64,000 nt of DNA from Termitomyces sp. T153 (lineage: Eukaryota; Basidiomycota; Agaricomycetes; Agaricales; Lyophyllaceae), in the NCBI GenBank assembly GCA_018296165.2, contig JACKQL020000016.1:248001-312000 (forward strand), in the 5' to 3' direction. Under the pieces are notes generated by a model that saw nothing but the letters and a program-made list of their open reading frames with translations, searched no databases and was not told the DNA's origin. The number at the start of each line of letters is the position of its first letter. Within the stretch, counting starts at the first letter, position 1. Shown piece after piece: positions 46,660-56,721 of the stretch. A program made the translations under genes and the position numbers.

Positions 46660-48488
46660 TCAGAACAGAAGTCCAAGAAGGTCATATGGACAGATTATGG
46701 AATTACATGATATTATAGAAGAAGAGATTATGAGCAGTGCCAATGTGGAAAGAACAAGAAAACAAGGTCTAGGGTCCCCTCCTACTCCCCCCCCTCCTCT
46801 GGAGCAGGCCCTGCTACCTTCCCCACCAAGTCCACCTCCATCTGGGTCACAACCATGGCCAGGGTCTCTAGGTACTCCAGGAGAGGCTCCCCCATGTCTG
46901 TGGCCAACTTCTACCACAACCTAGGCTCCACCACATTCCTCTGCCTATGGCCTACCAGCAACCTCCCCATTTGACCCATACCCTGCCCCAACTCTGTAGG
47001 ATGATCCCCTGGCATCTGTGCCAGCCCATCCTGAATCAATGCAAATGTGGCCAAGGCCCTGTCAAGCAGAATTCTGTGTTTGTGAATCCAGTCTGCAAGA
47101 ACACATCAGTGGGGCTAAAGCAGAGATGGGAAGGGGAAACTCACACATAACTTCTCTCTGCCTTGAGGCCACCTCATTGGCAAGCCACACCTCTTGTCTC
47201 TGTGCAACCTCCAATACTACAGAGGACACCCTGGCCTTTAGAGCACCTTGCTCCACCCCCACCTCCTGCCCTGCCCACACCTCTCCCTAGTCCAGTTGCT
47301 CCTGGAGCCCCTGTACCTCCAGCAACCACTCTGTGGCTGTCTGCAGGGTGATTTCCTAATTCCTCTGTGCCATGTCTTGATCCCTCTGTGCCCCATCTTA
47401 CTCCCTTTGCATCTTGTTCTGGTTCACCCCAATTCTCTGAACCTCCTCCTTGTGGGTTGCTAGCAACTCCTGCAATCCCTCCACCTGACAATATAGGAGT
47501 GCCTCAGAGACTGACCAGAATGTCTTCATGAACTGCTCTACTGGGGCAGGAGTACACCTGGTGGCCTGGTGGCCTGGTGGCCCTGCCATCAAACCCTTGC
47601 CTTAGACCCTCTTGCTGAGCCCCACCTCTGGTGATGGGGATGCTCTCCACTTCTCCTTGTTGTGCAATGCATGAACCTCCTCTCTCTGCCCACTCTACAG
47701 AGGCCCCACCTTCATTATAAACCACCCTCCACTTCCTCCACCCTCCACTCTGGACCCCCAGCCTGACACTCTACCCTTGTGCCTCTTGCCCATGTGCTCT
47801 GTGATCCACACCAAGTCCCACCCCTGCTCTGCCAACATATAGGCTGCATGCCAGCTCAACAAGATCAGGCACTTCTCATGCCATGCCCAATAGGAGAGAC
47901 CCACTGACATGTTGTGACAGGAGCCCAGCACTAGTGCCTCAAACTCACACTTCTCTCCACAACAAGTGCAGAGGGCACACTACACAAATAATTGGCCAGA
48001 ACACAGAAAAGAGCCCACTGACCTACCAGAGCTTCCTTTTGACACCATTCAAGAGTTGGGGGACCCTGTGCTTGCCCCATCACCTCTGCAAACTTCTCTG
48101 GAGTCACATCCACCTGCACAACATGCAGTGACTCTGGAATGACCATCACCATCCCCAGCTCAAAGTTTGGCCTGAAAGAATGCACCAGGCTGACTGTGTC
48201 AAACTCATACCTCAAACAGACAGACCTGCCACCACTGCAGATAGCTCTGCTGAAGCTCAATTAGTAACCCTGGAATTCAACAAAGTCAGACTCAGGACTA
48301 TGATACATTGACTGCACCTTCTTGCAAGCCTGCCAATAATTGTACTGGGCATGGCAGGCCTCATACTCTGCCCACATGTCCATGCAGTTTTTGTCAGAGG
48401 GCAGGGGGGTTGGAGAATCAACAGATGAGGAGGCTGGTTCAGATGCTGAGGAAGATATTGGAAGAATGGGGGAAGCACCAGGGTACAT
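46660..48488 (-). pseudogene. Antisense accessory ORF of the Gypsy element (decayed)
   Basis: Between pol and the 3' LTR the minus strand carries a chain of coherent frames: 48488-48261 (SDKNCMDMWAEYEACHAQYN), 48260-47931 (PNFELGMVMVIPESLHVVQ), 47931-47695 (YMLAEQGWDLVWITEHMGKR), then a coiled-coil-like stretch near 47580-47400 (EALLYCQVEGLQELLATHKE) and 47280-47062, ending in a Gly/Pro-rich tail at 46660. Frameshifts and stops interrupt it. I recognise no named domain. Its position, opposite to pol and just inside the 3' LTR, suggests an extra gene carried by this retrotransposon family, but that is inference. Confidence 0.5.
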
Positions 48489-48657
48489 CTGACCCTTTTA
48501 ATTGATTGAAAAAGAGTTCCCTGATGAACAGTGGCTATGCTTCAACTTTGGTCCCCATGCTACTGCCACTTGCTGTGGTTTGATCAATATTACTTGGCTT
48601 TGGTTCCCATGCCCTGCCAACCCCTAACTCATGCTCTGTGCCTCAAGGATCTCAATG

Positions 48658-48672
48658 CTGAAGGGGAGGTAA
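48658..48672 (+). other. Polypurine tract before the 3' LTR
   Basis: A purine-rich stretch (GCTGAAGGGGAGGTAA context) lies directly before the TG of the LTR, where plus-strand priming occurs in LTR retrotransposons. Confidence 0.7.
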
Positions 48673-49714
48673 TGTCATGACCTGCTATCAGAACCCTGGC
48701 CCCTGGAGTTTCCCCAACACTTCCCCCAACTCACCCTAGCCTTTGTTAGCCCACAGCACCCATCCCAGCTAACTCCAATGCTTCTTCAACAAACCCTGAT
48801 GACCTTCTGGCAAACTCTGGCACATCCCCTGTGGGCCTCCTCCACTCCCCCTCTTACCTACAAGGCCCCCAAGCCTCTCCAACACTTTCCCTGGCCCAGG
48901 CATACATCAATAAACTACCCCCACAACCCACATGATGACTTTGAAGTTCCCCAATAACTGCAGGACAGACTGCATTCCCATCAGAATGTCACTGTGGCCC
49001 ACCCTCTAATCAGAACCAACACCTGTCAACCTCACATGGCTCTAACAAGCCCCACTGTTGTATCCTCAACCCCCAGAGAAATTCCAGTAGTTAGTATATA
49101 AAGACATAGAGTAGCATCTGTTACCTTAGTCTTGATATTACTTTACTTGGTTACTTGTGTCTCATGTTTCTCTCTGTTTCCCAATCTTGTCTCTGTTTCT
49201 ACTTTTAGCCTCAAATCTATTTCCTTTCTCAGTTCTGTCTTGTCTTGCCTTCATCTCATCTCACCTGTCTCTGTTTTCTTTATTGTTCCTAAGTCCCTTC
49301 CAACTCTGAAATCATTACAAACTCTGCACACACACTACAACACTTCAAACATTCTTACAATAACTCCAGACCTCCCCCTATGCTTGGCCCTGGAACTCAT
49401 CACTCTTGATTGATCCCCCATCAAACTCTGGCTCTACTCTCATTACTCACAAAGCCTCCACTTACTCCACAGCCCATACACTTGCTTACTGACTTGTACC
49501 TGATGCCTGCCCAAGCCCAACATTTAATATACTTGGTCTTAGACTTCCCTAGACCACCCTAGACTTGCTCAGACCACTTCTCCTAACTTCCCCTTGCAAG
49601 TATCTGAAGTCCAAAACATCCCTGGAATGCTAGGTTATAAGCACAGGATATTGCATCCACCTAGTAAGGACTCACCCAGTTAAGCTGAGCCTCCATGGTT
49701 AGTGGAACCTGACA
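48673..49714 (+). repeat. 3' LTR of the Gypsy element
   Basis: 1042 bp from TGTCATGACC to GGAACCTGACA, collinear with the solo LTR at 36718-37882 but CpG-depleted. TATATAA lies at 49095-49101. Confidence 0.85.
49095..49101 (+). promoter_or_regulatory. TATA box of the 3' LTR
   Basis: TATATAA in the same LTR context as at 37154 and 39146. Confidence 0.55.
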
Positions 49715-49920
49715 GGAACTCAATGGATAATGGAGGGAAAGCATTGTTGGCTGCCTGGAAAGTGTGGGGAAGCATGGGGAAAAGTCTGGAGGGCAGGAAC
49801 CATGGGAAAGGTTGGTGAAAAAGGGACAATGTCAGGAAAAACAAAGATTAGTCTGGGAAAAGGGGAAAATCCATGTGACCTATTAGGCAGCCAGCTGCTG
49901 CTGATAATCCATTTTCTCTA

Positions 49921-52215
49921 GTGATCCCTGAAACTGTTTTGCCTGAAGGATGGGATGCTCTTTTACATAATTCCATTCCTAGAATGGTGCCTCCTTCACC
50001 TGCTCCTGCACTTAAAAGAGTGAGAAAAGTTCCTATGCAAAATTCTATGTCCATAATGATGCCACCTCTAAGTGCTCCTGTACATGGAAGGAACAATGAG
50101 CTGATACCAATTAATCAGCCCACTATTGCTCAACCTACAGTGATTATTCCTCAAACTATTTTGCCTGAGGGATGGAATGCTCCTTTACAGCATCCTATAC
50201 CCAGAATTGTGCCTCTTCTACCTGCTCCTGCACTTAGAAGAATCAGACCTGTTCCACCTCCCCCTGCTCCTGATGTTGCTTAGGAGATGGAAAACTACCA
50301 AATCAGACATGAACAGGTTTGGCTGTAGTAGAAGAGCAACAAAGGCTAAGACAAGAGCAGGACAGGCAGCAGGCATTAGCTATTCTGAGCCAGGAAAGGA
50401 CAGGAGAGAGCAAGATAGGAAGAAGAGCTATTCAGAGCAGAGGTCAGCTGAAGACTATTGCAAAATGCTAGTTTAACTAATAAAGTTTGACAGCATAGGG
50501 ATTTGAATCCTGAACACAGGCTTTTGAATGGAGCTATGGCTCAAAGGATCTTTCAAAAGCTGGGAAAAGCAACATGTAGCTGATCTGGAAGAGGACTTTA
50601 ATCATTTAGGTTTTCAGAATGACATACCTTCTGACAATGAAATGGAATATGTTGATCCTGCCAAATATCAACTAGCAGAATGATTGGATCCTCCCATTGG
50701 TGATCCATTGAGTCCTCAGAATGACATACCTTCTGAGGATGACTTGGAATGTATTGATCCTGTTCAACAGAGACCTGCAGAAGACTTGGACCCTGCACTA
50801 CCCAACTATCCAGCAGGACTACAGAATCCTGCTGAACAGCCTCCCCTTGAACTTCCTATTCCACCACAGCTTGGCCCTGTTCAGCCTATTCCAAGAGGAA
50901 GGCAACCTGACTTGATTGTATACCCTCTACACTATCTTGGTCCTATGACTGTCATATGTCCACACTGCCAAGCTCTACATTTTGATGCTGAAAAGCTTGT
51001 TAAGTCTAGCAAAAACAATGCAAAATTTGGCATATGCTGCTTACAAGGCCAAGTAAAATTTTCCCAGGCTTTGGGATGCTCCAGCAGATTTACTGAATCT
51101 ACTCCATGGCCACCATACTCTCTTGACACTTTTAAAACATCTATTCATCAATACAATGCAGCCTTTGCATTCACATCTTTGGGAGTTAAAATTAACCATG
51201 CCATTACCAATGCTCCTGGTCCATACAGCTTTAGGATCAATGGAGAACTGCATCATCTAACAGGTGCCTTACTTCCTATTGAAGGCAATCATCCTGTATA
51301 TATGCACAACTCTACTCTTATGACCACAATCAGCAATTGGCTTTTTGTCAACAGAACAAGCCCAGGCTTGATCCTCAGATAATGACCTCTTTGCAGGATA
51401 TGCTTGCTAGAGTCAATCTCTTTATTGACTTATACAAGCAGGCCAGGTGAATTATGGGAGAAGTTCCAGAAGGCCAACCACAAAGGCCTTCTGCTATGCT
51501 TACAGCTGATTTTGGAGACCCTTGACACTGTAATGACCCCAATGAACAGCAGGGGTTGCAGCTCTAATTCCTGAAGATGGCTCTGAAGAGCAATCAGATC
51601 ACCATGATATAGTCTTGCATTTGCATGGAGGTCAATTAAAACAGATCAGTCACTTGCACCAATATTACACTTCATTGCATTGTACCATCATCTTTCCAAC
51701 TGGACAGCCTAGATTTCACACCAACATTCACTCTCATTTTGGACTACAGAATCAACAAAGATCACCAAGGGTCACAAACTGCATATTATACATATAGGTT
51801 GCTGCAAAGAACTTTGGAATTCAATGCAGCATTACTGTTTGAGGGGGAGGCTATTTCAACAATACATTGTGGATGCATGGGCTTCCACTGAACAAAACAA
51901 GTTGAATTGGATTTAATACAATCAGAAGAATATCAGAGCTGAAGTCTATCAGAGAGTAGTGGATGCTGCTGCTGGAGATAAATAAGTCACCCCACATAGC
52001 CAATGTGTTATCCTCCCATCCTCGCATACTGGAAGTGATCAACAGATGCAGCAATTATTCCAGGACTCTATGGCTATCTGCAGGAATTTTGGAAAACCAG
52101 ATCTCTTCTTGACTATGACTGCCAATTCAAAGTGGTCAGAAATTGAAGAAGCTCTCTTGAAGGAACCTGCAGTCAATGGGAAAAGGCAAACAGCTGCTGA
52201 TTGACCTGATATTGT
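49921..52215 (+). pseudogene. Helitron N-terminal part (Helitron_like_N region), decayed
   Basis: The first segment (49921-50283) is Pro-rich with repeated VLPEGWDA / ILPEGWNA and IPRMVP / IPRIVP units. A Gln/Glu/Arg-rich zone follows. From about 50885 comes the typical sequence: YLGPMTVICPHCQALHF (a CxxC-type element), FGICCLQGQVKF, INHAITNAPGPYSFRINGEL and GALLPIEGNHPVYM. Further fragments near 51795-52175 correspond to the zone before the nuclease (for example SHTGSDQQMQQLFQDSMAIC, then RNFGKPDLFLTMTAN). The sequence then jumps at about 52215 straight into the helicase. The HUH motif and catalytic tyrosines that should lie between are not present. Many TGA and TAG codons. Confidence 0.75.
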
Positions 52216-53640
52216 TGCCAATTTTAAGGAATAGACTGTTGCAAGAAGAAACAGATTATGATGTTGAGCAGTTGAGAAGAAGAGTGGATGAAAACAAGGC
52301 CAGGTTTAATGGTGAGCATCTGGGGGCCTTCAATGAAGTTATGGACTCTGTGGACAACAACTTGGGCAAGATAATATTCATTCACAGTGCAGGTGGATGT
52401 GGCAAAACATTTGTCTGCAATACTTTGGCTTCTGCTGTTCAGTCCAATGGAGATGTGGCATTATATGTAGCATCATCTGGGATTGCTGCCTTATTGCTGG
52501 AGGGTGGTAGAACTGCACATTCAAGGTTCAAAATCCCCATTCCTGCTCTGGATACATCCATTGCCAATATCAAGAGAGGAACTCAGTTGTCTCAACTCTT
52601 ACTCTAGACCAGAGTTGTCATTTGGGATGAAGTCTTAATGCAACACAAAAATGCCATTGACTCCATGGATCAAGGGTTCAGAGACATCCTGGAAAAGGAT
52701 GTTCTTTTTTGTGGAGTGACTGTGGTGTTTGGAGGAAATTTTTGGCAAACTATGCCAGTTATCCAACAAGGACTTAGGCAGCAGATGATTGCTGCTTCAC
52801 TCAAAAGGGAAAGACTTTGGGATCAGATTCAAGTCCACTACTTGGTTCACAACATGAGATTGGATCTGACTCCTGATAACATTGCTCATGCAGCTTGGTT
52901 ATTGGATGTTGGTGCTGGAAAAAACCTTGGGCCTGGAGAAACAGTACAACTTCCAGAAACTATGATCTGTGATGACAATTTTGTCATGGGATTGATCTCT
53001 TCTACTTATTACCATATTGATCACTGTCAAGATGATCAATATTACCTGGACCATACCATTCTTTCTGGCAAGAACTCTGATGTAGAGGATATCAACTCAG
53101 AAGTTCTGCAGAAATGTCTAGGAGAAGAGAAAATCTTGCAGTGTGTAGACTCTATTATGTCTGATGATGTGAATCCTAATGGCCTTCAATTGTATCCAAT
53201 GGAATACCTCAAATATCTCAGAGCCAGCAGTTTGCCTTTGGCTAAATTGGCTCTGAAAATTGGTATTCCTATCATGCTGCTCAGGAACCTGGATACAACC
53301 AAAGGACTTTGCAATGGGGCAACAATCATTGTTACCCACATTAGCACCAGAGTTCTCAGATGGCAGACCATCAGTAAAGATGCCAAGTTTGCAGGATCAA
53401 ATGTCTTTATTTCAAGGATCAACATGGATGTCTCTGAGGAGGATTGGTCATCTCCATTGCACAGGAGACAATTCCCAGTTCAATTGGCATTTGCTATGAC
53501 AATCAACAAGTCTCAGGGTCAATCAGTCAAACATGTTGGATTGGACCTTTAATCAGGAGATTTTGCACATGGCCAAGTTTATGTTGCACTTTCTTGGTGC
53601 ACATCAGGAGATCATATCAAAGTTATTTTATACCTAGAAA
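52216..53640 (+). pseudogene. Helitron PIF1-like helicase, decayed
   Basis: Helicase motifs are clear: Walker A HSAGGCGKTFVCNT (about 52382-52420), SSGIAALLLEGGRTAHS, Walker B VVIWDE (about 52614), VFGGNFWQTMPVI (family GGDFRQ), and the C-terminal QLAFAMTINKSQGQSVKHVG (about 53483-53542) followed by GQVYVALS. A TAG at about 52606 lies just before Walker B and a TAA at about 53550 before the last motif. Changes such as D to N and R to W in the GGDFRQ box fit CpG and related decay. It would have unwound DNA during rolling-circle transposition; it is now inactive. Confidence 0.88.
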
Positions 53641-54010
53641 ACACATCAAGAAAGACTGCAAATATTGTCTATCAAGAAATCCTGAATGGTTTACAAACAT
53701 AAGTGTGACTTTTGATGGATTCAAGCAACAAATTGTTATCTTCTATGAACTTCAGCACCTAATGTATATAGCCTGACAGTGTGATATAAATATTCTTAAT
53801 GGTTTACAAATGTAAGTGTGACAGTTTAAATAATTGCTTGGTTAGTACTAACTTTTATAATTTTCAGCATCTCTGATATATACCAGTGGACATTGTAGTA
53901 TTTTGTTGATAATGATATATATATAATATAGATTCATAAATGGTTTATATATGAAATCTCAGTATATTGAATTGCAAGAGAAAAGCAACACTTAGTCAAC
54001 AAAATACAAA
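53641..54010. other. AT-rich Helitron 3' flank
   Basis: Non-coding AT-rich DNA with a partial direct repeat (AATCCTGAATGGTTTACAAA at about 53678 against TTCTTAATGGTTTACAAA at about 53792). Confidence 0.5.
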
Positions 54011-54171
54011 GACCTAACTGAATGAAGTGAGGTTGGGTCTGAGACTTAGCATTGAATTAACAAATAAAAAGACCTAACTGAATGAAGTGAGGTTGGGTCT
54101 GGGGCTCAGCATTGAGTTAGAATATCAAGGACCTAACCAAACAAAGTGAGGTTGGGTCTGGGACTTAGCAA
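54011..54171 (+). repeat. Subterminal 60-bp repeats, array 1 (3 units)
   Basis: Units start at 54011, 54071 and about 54130 with GACCTAACTGAATGAAGTGA or its variant, then GGTTGGGTCTG and TTAGC/CAGCATTGA. The third unit runs directly into the hairpin. Confidence 0.9.
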
Positions 54172-54208
54172 GAGCTACAGGCCCATGCCTTTGTGATGGA
54201 CTGTAGCT
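54172..54208 (+). repeat. Degenerate terminal hairpin, copy 1
   Basis: GAGCTACAGGCCCATGCC followed by TTTGTGATGGACTGTAGC. Homologous to the clean hairpin at 56030-56068 but decayed, mainly at CpG sites. Confidence 0.75.
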
Positions 54209-55868
54209 TGTCTATAATATATGGGATGACTCCTAGGAAAGTGGTTGTGTTGCTCATATATGCAATGACTTTGGATTGTGCTGACTAAAATTTGTCAGCC
54301 ACTGACCAAGAACCTCCCTATTTGGGTAACTTGGCTATTTTTTGCACTTTGAATAGGAAAAAAATGGCATAATAGACAGCTTTGGTTGATAGCATGTGTA
54401 CAATGAACCTATCATTTTTTCAAGCCATTAAGATTGATATTTCAGGTAATATTTAACTAATTTCAGCCTTTTTCAGGCATCACTTATGTGAAATGTACTG
54501 TCTTTTAATGTACCTCTTCAAGCAACACTTCTGGCTGTTCTTCAAGGAAGAATTATGTCCCATGCATGTATTTCTTATCAAAAACAAGTTCAGAACAATG
54601 AATTTCATGATCAAAAATGGCCAAAGAAGTGGTATAAAATGTTCCTTTGACTCTTGAAAGCTTCTACTTATTCTTTAGATTATTCTTTAGAAGGAAGAAT
54701 ATTTGCCCTGATGGACTTTTAGAGGTTTATGACATATGGTATGTTTTGGCTATAGAGAGTTTGATTGCTGATAGCCTCTGATTTGGAAGTGTATCCTGTG
54801 ATGACAGGTGATACCAACATTGGATTGTAAAATCAAACTAAGTGAGGCTATACTTGGACTGGAGTGCTGATAGCTGTATGCTGGCTTCCTGATTTCCCAG
54901 TGTATGTTCAGACTTGAAAGTGTATATTCTTATAATTTTACAGTAATCAGTTCTTATACCTTAGAGTCAACTTATTCCTGATCATCTCCAACATTTCCTG
55001 CTCTCAATGGATATTTGACTACATTATGACAGCCTCTAAGAAAGGATGGTGTGTTTATTTATTATGCTAATGGAACTGTCAATGAAGAGAGCATCAAAGG
55101 TTGCTTTGAGATGGAAAAAGCTTCAGAAGACAGTATTAATATAGAATGTGTAAAGTTGATAGTACTCTGTTAAGGGATTGGAAGAGGAGGTTTTTTGCTC
55201 ACTACTATGATATATATGTATGTTTAGATAGATTGGATTGCTGATAGCTGTAGGCTGTTTCTGAGGATACACAGAGTTTCTGATTTGAAGGTGTGTGGTT
55301 TGTGATTAGATGATTGTATGTCAGATATATTGAGTTGAATAAAACAGATGAGTGATGTGTAATAAATCTTGATTTAGATAGAGTATTGGAAAGGGATTTT
55401 AGGAAAGGATCAAGTCAAAGGTCTGATTGCTAAATAGTACCACTTAGTGATACCATTGATGAGGTTATAGGTATCTCATTACTCAGGCTACTTTTCTTAA
55501 TTTCTTTCTCTTTATATATTTTGGTGTCAAAAAGGTGCCAAACATGCTCTTCAAGTGTATGAGTAAAAAGGGGACAGAACATCAAGGAGACTTTGATTCA
55601 TCAATGATTCTAAATTTTCAAGTATATAAAAGATAAGCTATTGAATGATAATCACTTGGAAGAGTTGGAATATTGAAAACCTAACCAACCAAAGTGAGGT
55701 TTGGTCTGGATTTCAGCATTATGTTCAAAATAATGGAATACTCCAAAGGAAGGTTTATTTGACTGAGTGAAATATAATTGAGATCATAGTAAAGACTTAC
55801 ATTTACTGACATTGACAATGACAGGACTATTAACACATTGATTGAAAAGAAAAAGGAGTTGACAAGAT
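54209..55868. other. Non-coding CpG-poor DNA between two hairpin modules
   Basis: AT-rich with no protein motif. It includes one isolated subterminal repeat unit at about 55677-55735. It may be a non-autonomous relative of the Helitron whose right end is the second hairpin. Confidence 0.45.
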
Positions 55869-56029
55869 ACAAAGACCTGACTGAACATACTGAGGTTGGG
55901 TCTGGATCTCAGCATTGAGTTGACAAAATACTAACCAAAATATAGTGAGGTTGGGTCTGGATTTCAGCATTGAGTTAGCATATCAAGGACCTAACCAAAC
56001 AAAGTGAGCTTGGGTCTGGGACTTAGAAA
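55869..56029 (+). repeat. Subterminal 60-bp repeats, array 2 (3 units)
   Basis: Same unit as at 54011-54171 (AGTGAGGTTGGGTCTGGAT core, then TTCAGCATTGAGTT), starting at about 55869, 55930 and 55988, again ending directly in a hairpin. Confidence 0.88.
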
Positions 56030-56068
56030 GAGCTACGGGCCCGTGCCGAAGGCACGGACCATAGCCTC
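56030..56068 (+). repeat. Terminal hairpin, copy 2, at the island edge
   Basis: GAGCTACGGGCCCGTGCC, loop GAA, then GGCACGGACCATAGCCTC. The two 18-nt arms pair almost fully. CpG sites are intact here, and ordinary CpG-containing DNA begins immediately after. Confidence 0.88.
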
Positions 56069-56127
56069 GTTACCATACATGCCAATGTGTTAATTAGTGC
56101 ATTATGTGATGCACTACAGTCAAAAAT

Positions 56128-56199
56128 ACAACAATCCAGAATTGAACCGAGGACCTTGCGTGCCTTCAGAATGCATGATAACACTACAACTATTGGATC
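56128..56199 (-). tRNA. tRNA-Gln(CTG)-like sequence, probably a pseudo-tRNA
   Basis: The minus strand reads like a tRNA: GATCCAA acceptor start, TAGTTGTAGTGTTATC D-arm-like sequence, a TTCTGAA anticodon loop (anticodon CTG) and GGTTCAATTC as T arm and B box. The anticodon stem has two mismatches and the T and acceptor stems pair poorly, so it is probably a degenerate copy. It lies 60 bp from the transposon hairpin. Confidence 0.35.
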
Positions 56200-56721
56200 A
56201 TAAGCCCAATTATTCGTCATCGCAATGAGATCCTTGGCGGTAGGCATTCCTCGTCCAATCACATCTTATCAATTAATATCCGTGTGAAGGTTACTTGTGT
56301 TAACATTCTCTTGCATTGAAGTATGATACCACCTGACCTTCCAGCGCTATCCGGCCCTTCCCTGTCCTTATCAGTCATCGAACAGCTCGTTGTTGGACAA
56401 GAATGATGGACAATCACTTCGACTAAGAGATAGCAGAAAATCTTTACTGTTATTGAAGATGTTTGAAATAGTCATTTCGCAAGTTTGTGGCTCGAGCAGA
56501 TTCACTCTCGGTTTTGCATCAGCGAGTAGGTCGGGTACTTGGCACTGTGACCGATCTCATGTGAATGTTCGTTACGACCATGTTTTTGCGTTGGCCCTGA
56601 TTGTATTTTTACTCCGCCTATTTCGGCACCACGATTGCAGAAGGGAAGCAAACGTACTCTCATTTCTCCCAGGCTATTTAAGGGCTGAAAGAATGTGGTC
56701 AAGGAGGCAAGTGGAAGCATC
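56200..56721. other. Upstream region of the PhoD-type gene
   Basis: Ordinary composition, no gene seen. It should contain the promoter of the plus-strand phosphatase gene; the GGCTATTTAAGGGC sequence at about 56668 is a possible TATA-like element about 50 bp before the ATG. Confidence 0.45.

Larger units (their letters stand above)
43724..49714 (+). mobile_element. Ty3/Gypsy chromodomain retrotransposon, 5'-truncated, with 3' LTR
   Basis: Contains a decayed pol (43731-46500), an antisense ORF region (46660-48488), a polypurine tract and a 3' LTR (48673-49714). Gag, protease and the 5' LTR are missing; the left end abuts a minus-strand Gypsy remnant. Confidence 0.85.
49715..54208 (+). mobile_element. 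Helitron remnant (limits approximate)
   Basis: A plus-strand Helitron coding region (about 49921-53640) is followed by AT-rich DNA, three 60-bp subterminal repeats and a hairpin (54172-54208) that I take as its right end. The left end is not identified. CpG-depleted throughout, with many stops. Confidence 0.7.
35400..56030. other. CpG-depleted transposon island
   Basis: Across about 20.6 kb the CG dinucleotide is almost absent while TG and CA are abundant, in contrast with the flanking genes; the only large exception is the solo LTR at 36718-37882. Coding remnants show Arg (CGN) to Trp, Cys, Gln, His or stop changes, the footprint of deaminated methyl-CpG. The island contains nested Gypsy, Tc1/mariner and Helitron remnants and no host gene. 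Confidence 0.85.

Noticed and set aside
54011..54171. CRISPR-like array
   Set aside because: Three long degenerate units with no unique spacers in eukaryotic transposon DNA; they are subterminal tandem repeats.
35400..56030. Classical RIP as the cause of decay
   Set aside because: The changes are at CpG (to TG/CA) and not the CpA-to-TpA bias of ascomycete RIP; methyl-CpG deamination explains them better.
56057..56080. Canonical Helitron CTRR terminus after the hairpin
   Set aside because: No CTRR (CTAG, CTAA, CTGA or CTGG) with a following T was found within about 20 bp of the hairpin.
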